A stretch of 26,924 bases of DNA from Mesotaenium endlicherianum. Lineage: Eukaryota > Streptophyta > Zygnematophyceae > Zygnematales > Mesotaeniaceae. Under the pieces are notes generated by a model that saw only the letters and a program-made list of their open reading frames with translations, did no database searches and was not told where the DNA came from. Position 1 is the first letter of the stretch; every line of letters begins with the position of its first letter. The position numbers were made by a program, and so were the translations under genes. Below, piece by piece: positions 1 through 9,300 of this stretch. The stretch lies in NCBI GenBank assembly GCA_009602735.1, contig WELA01009122.1:1-26924 (forward strand). The letters run 5' to 3'.

Positions 1-69
1 TATAGACATAATACTTATTTAGTGTTATATTTATATATGCAATTAATTAAATAAATAATGAACTGATTC
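1..69. other. AT-rich flank of the truncated element
   Basis: Low-GC sequence with no coding similarity, no LTR terminus and no repeat. It marks where the retrotransposon similarity stops. Confidence 0.4.
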
Positions 70-110
70 ATTACAATTTTCTTGGATGATAGTAACACGT
101 TGTCACCCGC

Positions 111-495
111 TCAGTACGTAATTTCTCTTCTGGACCTGTTTGCCACTCTTACTTGAGCATCGTCCGCCAGTTGTAGAGCTTTCTTCGCTGCTGTTAGGGC
201 CGCTTCTAATGTCTTCATAAAATATGTTGCTGCAGGTACTTCATCAAGGCCAGCCGTGAAGCTCAGCGGCGTGGTTGGATGGAAGCCATAGGTGAGGAAG
301 AATGGGGACTCTTGGGTAGAGGCTTGCGTTGTGTTGCTGTAGGCAAACTTCCAGGGGGGTCAAGTACATGTCCCAATCTTGCTCCAGAGTAGACACGTAG
401 GCGTTTAGAGAGGTCTTTAGGGTACGATTCATACGCTCGGTTTGCCCATCTGATTGTGGGTGGTAGGCGGTAGACATATCCAGCGATGTACCCAA
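111..495 (-). pseudogene. Broken C-terminal half of integrase
   Basis: After the pol frame loses sense near 495, the next reading phase contains [18 protein letters not shown], which carries the catalytic Glu of the D,D-35-E integrase core. Near 347-351 the homologous reading moves back to the original pol phase, continuing with the QESPFFLTYGFHP block typical of gypsy integrases, and then meets TGA at 113-111. Similar-looking residues follow the stop for about 14 codons. The two slips look like a one-base loss and a one-base gain that cancel. No chromodomain can be recognised before similarity ends. Confidence 0.85.
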
Positions 496-3221
496 GTTTT
501 TGAGTGATTTTTCCAGAAATGGCTTGTGAATCTTGGGTCTCTATCTGACACAATTCTTGATGGTAGTCCATGGAGTCGGAAGATGTTGTCAAAGATGAGT
601 CTTGCAAGTTGTGGTGCTGTAGCCTTAGTCGTCGTGGGAATAAAATGAGCCATCTTGGTAAGTCTGTCCACCGCCGTGAGTATTGCATTATGGCCTCGAG
701 GTGTCACGGGCAAGTCCACGATAAGGTCCATTGAGATGTCCGTCCATTGTCTTTCGGGGATTGGTAGTGGTTGGAGGAGTCCTCCCGCCTTTTGCGATGA
801 TGGCTTGATTCTTTGGCATGTGTCACAGCTCCTGCAGTACTCCTTGACTTGCTTAGACATGCCTGGCCAACAATAAGTCCTAGCTAGAACGCCCGTGGTC
901 CTTAGGATTCCAAAGTGTCCTCCAAGAGGGTTGTCGTGTGCTTCTCGTAGAAGCAAGAGCCGGAGGTCTAAGTCATTAGGAACACATCTCTGGCCCGTAT
1001 CTTGCCTCACCCAATAATTGCCTTCTTGCTTCTTGCATGGGTCCAAGGCTGCTTCTCCGTTCTTGTAGTAAGGGTCTCTTTCATAGGCGGCTGAAAATCG
1101 AGCTTCCAGATCTGTCTTCAGGGATACCATCACTGCATTTAATTGCAGTCTTGAGAGGGGGTCAGCCGGGTTTGTCTTGCCGGGCTGGTACTGAATCGTG
1201 ATGTTGTATTGTTGCAAGTATCCGCTCCATCTTGCTTGTCTCCTTGAGAGATACGGCTGCGTTTGGAGGTGCTTTAACGCCTCGTGGTCCGTGGTGACCA
1301 GTACTTTGCGTCCTTCAACGTAGCAGCGCCAAACCTTCAAGGCATGTACAATCGCCAATGCCTCTCGCTCCGTGGTTGTATAATTTTGCTCGGCTGGATT
1401 TAGCTTCCTTGACTCGTAGGCGATGGGCTGCAGTCCCTTGCCTTGGTCTTGAAGCAGGATTGCTCCTATTGCATAGGAAGATGCATCGGTGATGACGTGG
1501 AAGGGCCAATCTGGGTTTGGACTTGGGAGTGTGAGCACCGGGGATGTGGTCAATCTTCGCTTTAACTCTTGAAATGCCTCTTCCTCTTTCTCGGTCCATG
1601 TATATAGCCTGTCCTTCTTGAGTAGATCTGTCAGGGGGGCTGCTATGTGCGAGAAGCCTTGGATGAATTTTCTGTACCAATTGGCAAATCCCAAGAATGA
1701 CTGGAGTTCTTTCTTGGTCGTGGGGGTTGGCCATTCCTCCACCACCGTGGTCTTCTTGGGGTCTATCTTGATGCCATCAGCAGTCACGTGGAGACCTAGG
1801 AACTCCACTTCTTGTTTGGCAAACTCGCATTTTGACTCCTTCGCAAACAGCTTGTTTTGCTTCAATACTTCAAGGACTTCTTTCAAGTGTCTCGCATGCT
1901 CTTCAAGGGTCTTGCTGTAGATAAGGATGTCATCGATGAATACCACCACAAATCTGTCCAACATGGGCTGAAATATGGTGTTCATCATAGTCATGAAAGT
2001 TGCTGGCGCGTTGGTGAGTCCAAATGGCAGGACCATGAACTCAAAATGTCCATATCTTGTCCTGAATGCCGTCTTCTCTATGTCCGGTTCTGCGATGCGA
2101 ATCTGGTGGTAGCCGCTCCGTAAGTCAATCTTCGTGAAGTACTTGGCTCCAACCAGCCGGTCCATGAGCTCATCCATGCGCGGCAGCGGGTATCGATTCT
2201 TGATGGTGATCTTGTTGAGGGCGCGATAGTCCACACACATCCTCAAGGTACCATCTTTCTTCTTGACAAATAGCACCGGGGCTCCAAATGGCGACTTGCT
2301 AGGTCGAATGAAGCCATGCTCCAGTAGCTCCTTGATTTGCTTCTTGACTTCGTCTAGCTCCGTGTATGACATTTTGAACGTAGGCCGAGAGATGGGCTTG
2401 CTTCCGGGCTCCAACTCTATCTTGTGGTCTACGAATCTTTTGGGGGGTAGGCCCTTGGGCAATTCCGGGGAGAACACTTCTTTGTAGTCCTCTAAGACTT
2501 CTTGTATCTCCTTGGGAACGGGGCTGCCTTCTTGACTCTCGATGTCTTTCTTGATGTCTTTTGGCGTGATCAAGGCCAAAAGAAGCTCGTGTCCCTTCCT
2601 CACAAGTCTCTTGAGTTGGAGGGCGGACAATAGTATCTCGTGTGCCGGCTTCTGGATGTCTTGGGTCTGGATATTCTGGATTGCGCGCAAAATACAGATT
2701 CTTGAAGTGATGTCATTCTTGATCTTGATAGTACCGGTCCTCCAATCAACTTGGGGGTTGTGCTTGGTCAACCAAGGCGTCCCTAGGATGACGTCGTACT
2801 TGCCCAATTGCATGGGGGAGAACACTACTCTATCCTTGAAGGACTTGATAGAGAGTGCCAAGGGGTACGTCTTCTTGGAAGGGGTAGTATAGGAGAATCC
2901 ATCGGGCATCATAATCTCCTCGTCGTGGTCAAGAGTTCGCATAGTAATACCGTGCTTGGTGGCAAAATCTGCAGCAATGAAGTTGCCTTGAGCTCCGCTA
3001 TCCACCAAGATGTGGACCTTCTCTCCTCCAAGGTAACCTCTCAAACTCATTGGGGCTGGAACGTCGTCTTCAACGGGGGTCTCCACCTCACTTGGCGTGT
3101 TGCCTTCTCGTGAAGTGGGTCTTGGGGTGGTAGGCTCCTGGCCTACCGGCGCTGTCCGTTTTTTGACAACTTTTTGGGGCATGAAAGTGCACGATGGCCC
3201 TTTTCCTTGCAATAAAAGCAT
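429..3221 (-). CDS. pol: Pol polyprotein (protease-RT-RNase H-integrase), integrase end disrupted
   Basis: A frame of 930 codons. Aspartic protease active site ILVDSGA, catalytic D74. Reverse transcriptase about 265-440, with [17 protein letters not shown], the [12 protein letters not shown] block and the active-site box [10 protein letters not shown] (D430-D431). RNase H about 572-690, with TDAS, TEREAL and TTDHEAL. Integrase from about 755, with an HHCC zinc finger (H762, H769, C797-x2-C801 region) and catalytic D832 and D893. The true integrase reading leaves this frame near 495, so the last approximately 20 codons are out-of-frame noise. There is no ATG at a sensible start; the frame opens upstream of the gag stop in the -1 phase, consistent with expression by frameshifting from gag. 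Reverse transcriptase and RNase H appear intact. Confidence 0.93.
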   Translation of the reverse strand: MLLLQGKGPSCTFMPQKVVKKRTAPVGQEPTTPRPTSREGNTPSEVETPVEDDVPAPMSLRGYLGGEKVHILVDSGAQGNFIAADFATKHGITMRTLDHDEEIMMPDGFSYTTPSKKTYPLALSIKSFKDRVVFSPMQLGKYDVILGTPWLTKHNPQVDWRTGTIKIKNDITSRICILRAIQNIQTQDIQKPAHEILLSALQLKRLVRKGHELLLALITPKDIKKDIESQEGSPVPKEIQEVLEDYKEVFSPELPKGLPPKRFVDHKIELEPGSKPISRPTFKMSYTELDEVKKQIKELLEHGFIRPSKSPFGAPVLFVKKKDGTLRMCVDYRALNKITIKNRYPLPRMDELMDRLVGAKYFTKIDLRSGYHQIRIAEPDIEKTAFRTRYGHFEFMVLPFGLTNAPATFMTMMNTIFQPMLDRFVVVFIDDILIYSKTLEEHARHLKEVLEVLKQNKLFAKESKCEFAKQEVEFLGLHVTADGIKIDPKKTTVVEEWPTPTTKKELQSFLGFANWYRKFIQGFSHIAAPLTDLLKKDRLYTWTEKEEEAFQELKRRLTTSPVLTLPSPNPDWPFHVITDASSYAIGAILLQDQGKGLQPIAYESRKLNPAEQNYTTTEREALAIVHALKVWRCYVEGRKVLVTTDHEALKHLQTQPYLSRRQARWSGYLQQYNITIQYQPGKTNPADPLSRLQLNAVMVSLKTDLEARFSAAYERDPYYKNGEAALDPCKKQEGNYWVRQDTGQRCVPNDLDLRLLLLREAHDNPLGGHFGILRTTGVLARTYCWPGMSKQVKEYCRSCDTCQRIKPSSQKAGGLLQPLPIPERQWTDISMDLIVDLPVTPRGHNAILTAVDRLTKMAHFIPTTTKATAPQLARLIFDNIFRLHGLPSRIVSDRDPRFTSHFWKNHSKTWVHRWICLPPTTHNQMGKPSV
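3129..3164 (-). promoter_or_regulatory. Candidate -1 ribosomal frameshift signal between gag and pol
   Basis: In the gag reading frame the minus strand has A AAA AAC (plus-strand 3158-3164), a canonical X XXY YYZ slippery heptamer. After a 10-nt spacer (3148-3157) comes a perfect 7-bp hairpin, GGTAGGC and GCCTACC with a 5-nt loop (3129-3147); the gag TAG stop lies in its 5' arm. Slipping back one base moves ribosomes into the pol frame, which is open across this region. The motif, hairpin and frame relation are seen directly. Function is inferred; the spacer is slightly longer than the common 5-9 nt. Confidence 0.7.
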
Positions 3222-4348
3222 AGTCCAGCCGTCATGAGAGCTTCTTTTTCAGCCGGGGAGAGTCTTGCTTTCACTCCTTGCTGGTTTCTTGCATCATAAG
3301 TGTCATTGGAGGGTCTTCCACTCTTCCGGGCAGCCGCGGGGTCCCTTTTAATAACTCCGATTTCCATGGGTGTGGGTCCAGATTCGGATGTGGAAGGGGC
3401 TGCGTACACCCGCGTCGTCGGTACCCGTGAAGATGAAGGCACGGAGTGCTTGAAATCCAAGGTATCCACCTTTTGGGCCACTTCAATGATCTTTGAGAAG
3501 TCCGTCAAGTCGCGTAACTCCACTTCCTTTGCCACCTTGGGTTTGAGGCCAAAGATGTAGCGGTCAATCTTCTCCTCGAGAGACATGTTGGGGATCTCAA
3601 GAGTGAGGGCGTGAAATCTGGATGTATACTCTTGAACGGACGTCGTTTGCTTGAGATGGTGGAGCTTTCCTCGGGCAATCTTCTCCGCATTGATGGGCAT
3701 GAATTGCTTCTTGAGGGCCTCACGAAAATCTGCCCATCTTGCATATGATGGTGGGGGCTCTTGGCCGAGCATGGGGTGCGCCATAGCTTGATATATAGCC
3801 GCTTGATAGTTACGCCACCATGATGTTGCTGCTCCTCTAAGTAAGGTAACGGCAAAGGGAACGTAGTCCTCCTCGGGTACTTCAAGGAATGCGAGGTACG
3901 TCTCCACTTGGTAGAGCCATAAATTCAGGTTGGCACCTTTCCCGGGGTTGAAAGTGTCGGGTTTGCCGGGCTTGATGAGTTTCCTTGCTCTCGTTGGCTC
4001 TTGTGGAGGCGCTTGAGCCGGGGCTGGATTTTGAGCATTGCTCGCGATAGGGGCAACCATGGCAGCCATAGCTTCTCTTGACGCTTGCACGGTTGCTTCA
4101 TAGGTGGCCAGGCCCACTTGATTGTGGACGGTCATTAGGAAGGCTGCCCACTCATTTGCGGGAACTCCTTGTGGTGGGGTCAACTTTGCTATAGCGGCTG
4201 CCACGGGATTTGACGGTGCTCCTCCTTGTGGTGCTTCTTGTTGTTGCAGATTTTCTTGAGTGGACTCTCCCATCGACGCTGGAGGAGGGTGTCTTGGAGA
4301 GGAAGGGCTTCCTTCAAAAGCTTGCTGTTGGTCTTGAGGATCGGCCAT
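3143..4348 (-). CDS. gag: Gag polyprotein of the Ty3/gypsy element
   Basis: A 401-codon frame starting at an ATG (4346-4348). Residues about 1-115 are Gln/Pro/Ala-rich and low in complexity. Residues about 120-295 match the retrotransposon gag (capsid-like) domain: a [18 protein letters not shown] stretch, [13 protein letters not shown], and a later [12 protein letters not shown]. Near the C-terminus is a CCHC zinc knuckle, C377-x2-C380-x4-H385-x4-C390, for RNA binding. The frame closes with TAG at 3145-3143. It overlaps the pol frame by about 80 nt, with pol in the -1 frame. Gag would form the cytoplasmic particle in which reverse transcription occurs. The frame is intact. Confidence 0.93.
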   Translation of the reverse strand: MADPQDQQQAFEGSPSSPRHPPPASMGESTQENLQQQEAPQGGAPSNPVAAAIAKLTPPQGVPANEWAAFLMTVHNQVGLATYEATVQASREAMAAMVAPIASNAQNPAPAQAPPQEPTRARKLIKPGKPDTFNPGKGANLNLWLYQVETYLAFLEVPEEDYVPFAVTLLRGAATSWWRNYQAAIYQAMAHPMLGQEPPPSYARWADFREALKKQFMPINAEKIARGKLHHLKQTTSVQEYTSRFHALTLEIPNMSLEEKIDRYIFGLKPKVAKEVELRDLTDFSKIIEVAQKVDTLDFKHSVPSSSRVPTTRVYAAPSTSESGPTPMEIGVIKRDPAAARKSGRPSNDTYDARNQQGVKARLSPAEKEALMTAGLCFYCKEKGHRALSCPKKLSKNGQRR

Positions 4349-4370
4349 CTTCTTGTGCTACCAAAGTGCC

Positions 4371-4384
4371 CTGCTCCGATACCA
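4371..4384 (-). other. Primer-binding site, initiator tRNA-Met type
   Basis: The minus strand reads TGGTATCGGAGCAG one base after the LTR end. The first seven bases and the GAGC match the TGGTATCAGAGC site that pairs with the 3' end of plant initiator tRNA-Met, with one A-to-G difference. Its position at the LTR junction fixes the LTR as the 5' copy. Confidence 0.75.
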
Positions 4385-4385
4385 C

Positions 4386-4887
4386 TGTAGTGAAACAAAT
4401 AGATAATGTACTTAGTTAAGTAGATTACTTTATCTATTCAAGACAACGATCTTTGAACACAAGTGGTAGCTTCTTGAAAGAGAGATGGCTTCTTGATAGT
4501 TAATATATTTCTGGAATTTGGCAAGTACAAAAGCGATTCTCCCCTGTCTTTCTATGTTCTAGCTCTTATTTATATACTTGCTACATAAGTAATTTTTAGG
4601 AAGGTGTATGTTGATGTGCTGGCACCCAACACATCCCATAACTTGCCACCTCTTTCTAGAATAATGTACATATGTCCTTTTGACCTAAAATGACACATTT
4701 GACTTTTGCCACATGGAGTTCTTCTAGGTCTTTCCTCTAACTTCGAAAATGCCTTGGAAGGTTCAAAGGACATGAACCAAGTTACTAGAGTACCTATTCA
4801 TACTTGAATCCACACAATACTACTCCAAACATATTTGAAAACATGAACATATATGCAAACAAATATGTAATAACTCAAATCACTACA
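4386..4887 (-). repeat. 5' long terminal repeat of the gypsy element
   Basis: On the plus strand the segment starts TGTAGTGA (4386-4393) and ends TCACTACA (4880-4887). These are perfect 8-bp inverted termini including the canonical TG...CA. Length is 502 bp. The inner edge lies one base from the primer-binding site, as expected of a 5' LTR read on the minus strand. The segment is AT-rich and has no coding potential. The partner LTR is not in the window, so the boundary rests on the termini and the primer-binding site rather than on LTR-LTR alignment. Confidence 0.88.
4567..4576 (-). promoter_or_regulatory. Probable TATA box of the LTR promoter
   Basis: The minus strand reads TATATAAATA here, a strong TATA-box match about 180 bp inside the LTR from its junction with the internal region. 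This is a usual place for the U3 promoter driving genomic RNA toward gag. Transcription would start roughly 25-35 bp further toward lower coordinates. The match and position are seen; promoter function is inferred. Confidence 0.5.
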
Positions 4888-4899
4888 GGCGTGCATTAA

Positions 4900-5235
4900 A
4901 TTCTTAGTGCATTGTCCGCATCCTCGGCATTATGTGCCACTCTTAACCACCCGCTGGCGTTGATCAAAGAGCACAACCGTAGAGAGAGATCATGTGGTAA
5001 AACCAGGAGAGACCATGTGCAGAAATGCTCGTTGTGCCACTTGCCAAATATTGATCCCACGATCAAGCTTGTGCTTGAGGAGTTAGTGCAAGCCACTCTG
5101 TGTGCCAATTGCAAAGTGCTGGATGATCAAGAAGCAATAGTAACTTGCGATAAGTGTGGGGCCCAATTGCACACTTTCTGCATTGGTGATGACGAGATTA
5201 TAGCAGGACGTTGGGAATGCTTAGTGTTTGCCTAA
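4900..5235 (+). pseudogene. PHD-finger coding fragment, degenerate
   Basis: An open frame ending at TAA (5233-5235). Numbered from the TTG at 4912 it shows C64-x2-C67, C79-x2-C82, H87-x2-C90 and W101-x-C103. This is the C4HC3 spacing of a PHD zinc finger, a chromatin-reader fold, up to its last ligand. The final cysteine position is Phe106, one base change from Cys (TTT against TGT), and the frame stops two codons later. No ATG is available, so it is an internal or 3' exon or a fragment; a possible splice acceptor AG lies at 4906-4907. An extra Cys pair (C39, C42) precedes the finger. The fragment begins within about 20 bp of the retrotransposon LTR. The fold assignment is fairly secure; the parent gene is not identifiable. 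Confidence 0.6.
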
Positions 5236-6399
5236 CCCCCCGATCGCAAAGCTAGACTATAGACAACTTTCAGCAGAAAAGGCAGGGACGCCTCAGTTGA
5301 AAGGGAGGGGTGTAAGGGAAAAGGAAAGATAGGAATTTTTTTTTGCATATTTGTTTAGTCTTGGAAAGGAGCGAGAAGGGAGTTGAGTGCTAAGGGAGAA
5401 ACACCTTGTGACAATCCCTCCATGCAAGAAGACCAGAAATGGGTCAAACATGGGCAGATCCGCAGAGACACACGTGCCAAAGGCGACCGACCAGAGAAAT
5501 CTCCCACGAGCAGAGAGGCACCGACCGGTCAACCAAGGAAAGTGCACATATGAGGAGGACTACCGACACATCAACCAGGTCGACATCACCCGTGCTGGAA
5601 AGCCTCACACGCTCCAGGGGTTAGACGCTGTTAGGCACGACAGTGTGACATCAAATCTGATGTATACCGCGCAGGGCGACGTGGAGTCGCGAGTTTTCTA
5701 CTAGGGATAAAAAACTGCCATGTCATTCCTGGTCTATTTGCTGTATAGCATACACTGTATACAAGTATACTCAACTAGGGGCTGTGGGGCATGCTGTGGG
5801 GCAATGTGGGGCAATGTGGAGTCCGGACTCGTGGGGTGATGCGCTAGTGCTTCGCAGTGCTTCATGTCTAGTAGAAGCCAGCAGTAGTAATCTATCTAGA
5901 CGAGATATTACATGCGAGCCTCGAGAACGGGAGTTGAGAAAAGAAGCTGGTGACGCCAGGTGATGCTGTCTGCAGTATGGGCATCGCTTGTCATAGTGAG
6001 CGTGATAATACAGAATTATAGCAACTTCACATGCATGAATAACAGTGTTATCTCGCACTTGTGGGGTAATATTTACTGTTGTTAGTCATACATCATACCT
6101 GACTTGCCTCGTAGTAGTACGCTATAGCTGTAATTGTTGACCATACGAGTTAACATATTTCGGGAAGGGTAATGAATTACGTATAGTGGGCGTGTTCGTG
6201 AGCTTGAGCCATTTGCTAAAAGGGAATGAGCATCAAGCGGCTGTTATTATACTCGAGTGTGAACCTTCAGACATCATCATACAGGAGGCCACGCTTTCTA
6301 TCTCATTACTTGACACTCTCGCCACAGCCATTATATTGGTTCTGGTCCTGCTCTACAGGAAACTTCAGCACCAACAGTAGAAGCACTCCGAGTAGCAGC
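5236..6399. other. Spacer upstream of PRMT7
   Basis: Contains an open frame (about 5387-5704, plus strand) with no recognisable domain, a poly-T run near 5336-5343, and an imperfect tandem TGTGGGGCA(A/T) repeat at 5783-5820. The PRMT7 promoter and 5' UTR should lie in its right part, but no clear core promoter motif can be singled out. Confidence 0.5.
5783..5820. repeat. Short tandem repeat, TGTGGGGCA(A/T) unit
   Basis: Three near-identical 10-bp units (5783, 5795, 5805) and a partial fourth (5815). The first two are separated by an extra GC. Confidence 0.6.
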
Positions 6400-9300
6400 A
6401 TGTTCTCCCAGAGGCTGAACCCTCTGACAGGAGCTTCTGAGTGGGTCGTTGTCAGTGCAGAGGATGAAACTCTTGATGGTGTAGCATATGGCAATGCAGG
6501 CAAAGAGGGTGAAGCAGGAGACGATTCTATAGTGATGTCATCTTATCTTGATATGCTGAAGGACCAAGAGAGGAACGAGGTGTATGACAAGGCTATTTCC
6601 AAAATAGTGCAGGCAGGGGATCACATCCTCGATATTGGGTAAGATTTATGTCTCATGGCTGAACTTCAGCTGCTGCTGCTTCTTCTCGTCGGCATATCCC
6701 ATGTGATGAATATACGAATGACGACGACGTCCTGGAGTCTCGAAGCGATCAGACAAAGACTTGGGGTATTTAAGATAATTGGTTGTTGAAGAGAAGGGGG
6801 ACGGGGAGGGAAGGCTGCCAAGCTGGTGAGGCAAAAGAGTTGGCGTTTACAGGTGTGGGGAGTGCTGGTTCAATGATATGCAGAGCAAATTGCTGTCGGG
6901 GGAGGAGATCCTGCCTGACTTACTCTCTTACTACTCAGCGTACACATACTTTGAAACACAAATCATGCACGTGTGTGTGCCTGTAGAAGCACATACATAC
7001 ACCTGCATCTGGACAATAGCTCGAAAACTCAATCCCCAATGAGCTGGCAAGGCACGTCACACGCAATCCAGCAGATGCATGCATTACCAGCGAATTTGGT
7101 AATAAACTCCGACACTCTCAATATTGACAATCTACTATTGCAAGGTGGAAATTGTCTGCAAATGGAGGGGCAAGGTCAAGCTTCAGGCAGAGCCGCTGGG
7201 TAGGGTTTTGAGGGGTTCCGGGGCTCAGCAAATCCTGCGGTTGATAACGGAACGCCTACGTGCACATTGTGTGATTGCTACATCCACACACGCATACATA
7301 GATTCGTGTGCATACTTTATGCTCGTTTTCAATTGGGTAGTAATATACGCGTAAAGTTCCTTAGTTACATGTCAGACATCGGTTTGTAAGTGTCTCGTAT
7401 GGAGGAAGTTGACGCCTTCAAACCTATATTGGTTTCCTGAAGCATAGTTGATGACAAGAAAGCTCCCCCAACATCCTGCGTCTGCTAAACCCTGCCCAAG
7501 CTCCGGCTTATACACCCGAGACTTCGAACCCTGAACCCCAAACCTGAACCCAAGCCGGGCATCAGAAAACTACCTCCCAGGGACACAGCCACGGAAACAC
7601 GATCTAAGAAATGAGAGTGTGAACAGGGGCCACATGCAATGTTCTTGGAAGGAAAGAGCGAAAGCAATGGCAACTAAACTGCAGCTAGCTGATTTCCGTG
7701 TTGGAAACATTGAAATTGTTAAATGATGCCTAAAGACTGCTCAAACCCTTGCTCAAATCTCAAATATATTGACCTCAAAACCCTGACCTGGCGTTTAATC
7801 CCAGAACCTGTCATCAAAACCTCTAAGCATCTTAGCCCTGGCCGCATCGGAACCGCTGCAGGGGTAGCATGGCTTCAGAGAAAGCACGTGCAAAAGGGTG
7901 TCATAGGGAAAGCGTCTGTCACTATCTAAAAGAAAAGTAGAGGAGGCGATCATGCACATGAAGTGAAACATGTCTGAGAGGGAGCGGGGTCAGAGCAGCA
8001 CGGAAGGACAGGTGGCACGCCAGCGTGGTGACTGCTATCGATTGCTTACCCGCTCTCCCTCTCGCAGAAGGATATGCATGCGGACAGGGCGTCCTTGACC
8101 TTCGCTAATAAGAACCTCATTGCCAGCTGGCACCAGCGGCACTTCATGTCCGTTGAGGATCCTTTGGGGCACCTGGGGAGTTAGGTGTCTCCAGAAGGAG
8201 GCAGACGTTATCTTCCTGTCGGACAAGTGGCACACCCTTATCTTGCGCCAGGTGTTAATTTCTACATGGGGCTGCTCTGTTTTCCCTTCTAAGCAGGCCC
8301 ACCTGGCCGTTTCGGATATGATACGCGTTTGAGCTTGAAAGCTTTACTGATGAATTCTGACGTTATTAGCATTCTGATGGTATTAGCATTTGTTGAAGTA
8401 TGCTCTATAAGGGAGGAAGAAGATGGGAGTTGAAAACGGAGCGTGTCTTTTTCTTCCTTCATTCTCTTATTGGTGGGTGGAGGGTGGGGTGGAGGGACTA
8501 GTCACGAGGCAGGCAGGATTGACCTCTGATGCGAGAGGACTTCTGTCTCACGTGGCATGCACCAAGCTGAGTTCGAATGCTTCGCCTGCCCGTGAATTTT
8601 GGGCAGATCAGGCACTGGGCTTCTGGCCATGATGGCTGCCCGATCTCTGAGGCGGAAGGAGAAGATCCTGAAGAAAGAGACAACAGCCGGTCACGACGCA
8701 CCATGTGACGCCCCTCAGATATCCGCATGCTGCCAGAAGCGGGACCACGGCGGTGCGCCACCTGGCAACACTGCAGGCCTGGCGGCAACTGCAGGCCCGG
8801 CGGAGGAGGAAGGGAGTGGGGACGCGCCACGTGGCAGCGTGACGACGTGTGAGGCGTTTCTGCCCATGGCCAAGCTGGCGATGCGCGTCCTGAGGGCGAA
8901 TGGGATGGCGCCACATGTCCGCCTGGTGAACAAGCGGTCAGACGAGATGGAAGTGGGTTTTGGCAAGGACATGGCTGTGAAAGTCAATGTGTTGGTGAGT
9001 GGGCGAGAGGGTGAGCGGGTGGGTGGATGGGAGGGTCTGCCTGGGGCTCCTGCGTTGTTTGGGCTTTCTGTGTTAAAACTCCCAAAATCTGTTTGACTAA
9101 AGTTTGTTAGATATTCCTCTACCAAACACACGCGCGCGGACACACACACACACACACACACACACACTTTTGCACACTTGCGTTTGCACATGCACACGCA
9201 TTATCTTGTGCAAGGACTTTCTCTATTCTTCCATAATGTACTTTCCCTAGCTTACCGGTGTGTCAATGTACTCGTTTCCCTTCCCCCAGTTCCCCCTTAT

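Larger units (their letters stand above)
70..4887 (-). mobile_element. Ty3/gypsy LTR retrotransposon, 3'-truncated copy
   Basis: The element reads on the minus strand. From right to left it has a 5' LTR (4386-4887), a primer-binding site, gag with a CCHC zinc knuckle, then protease, reverse transcriptase, RNase H and integrase. Integrase lying after RNase H is the defining Ty3/gypsy (Metaviridae) order. Similarity fades at about position 70, shortly after the integrase C-terminal region; positions 1-69 are AT-rich with nothing recognisable. No polypurine tract or 3' LTR is visible, so this copy is truncated at its 3' end or continues outside the window after an interruption. Integrase carries two one-base frameshifts and an in-frame stop, so this copy is not expected to move by itself. 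The 5-bp flank after the LTR (4888-4892) cannot be tested as a target-site duplication because the other flank is missing. Confidence 0.95.

Noticed and set aside
5387..5704. 105-codon plus frame upstream of PRMT7
   Set aside because: No ATG context, domain or splice support that distinguishes it from chance; reported only as part of the spacer.
6186..6380. Open frame with a hydrophobic segment upstream of PRMT7
   Set aside because: Begins at GTG without a usable ATG, overlaps the PRMT7 leader in another frame and has no family match.
6226..6399. Upstream in-frame ATG extending PRMT7 by 58 residues
   Set aside because: The extension has no similarity to PRMT7 family N-termini, which begin at the equivalent of the 6400 ATG; it is most likely 5' UTR.
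8347..8383. C/D-box snoRNA-like words (TGATGA and CTGA)
   Set aside because: The boxes are too close together and belong to a 17-bp direct repeat; no terminal stem.
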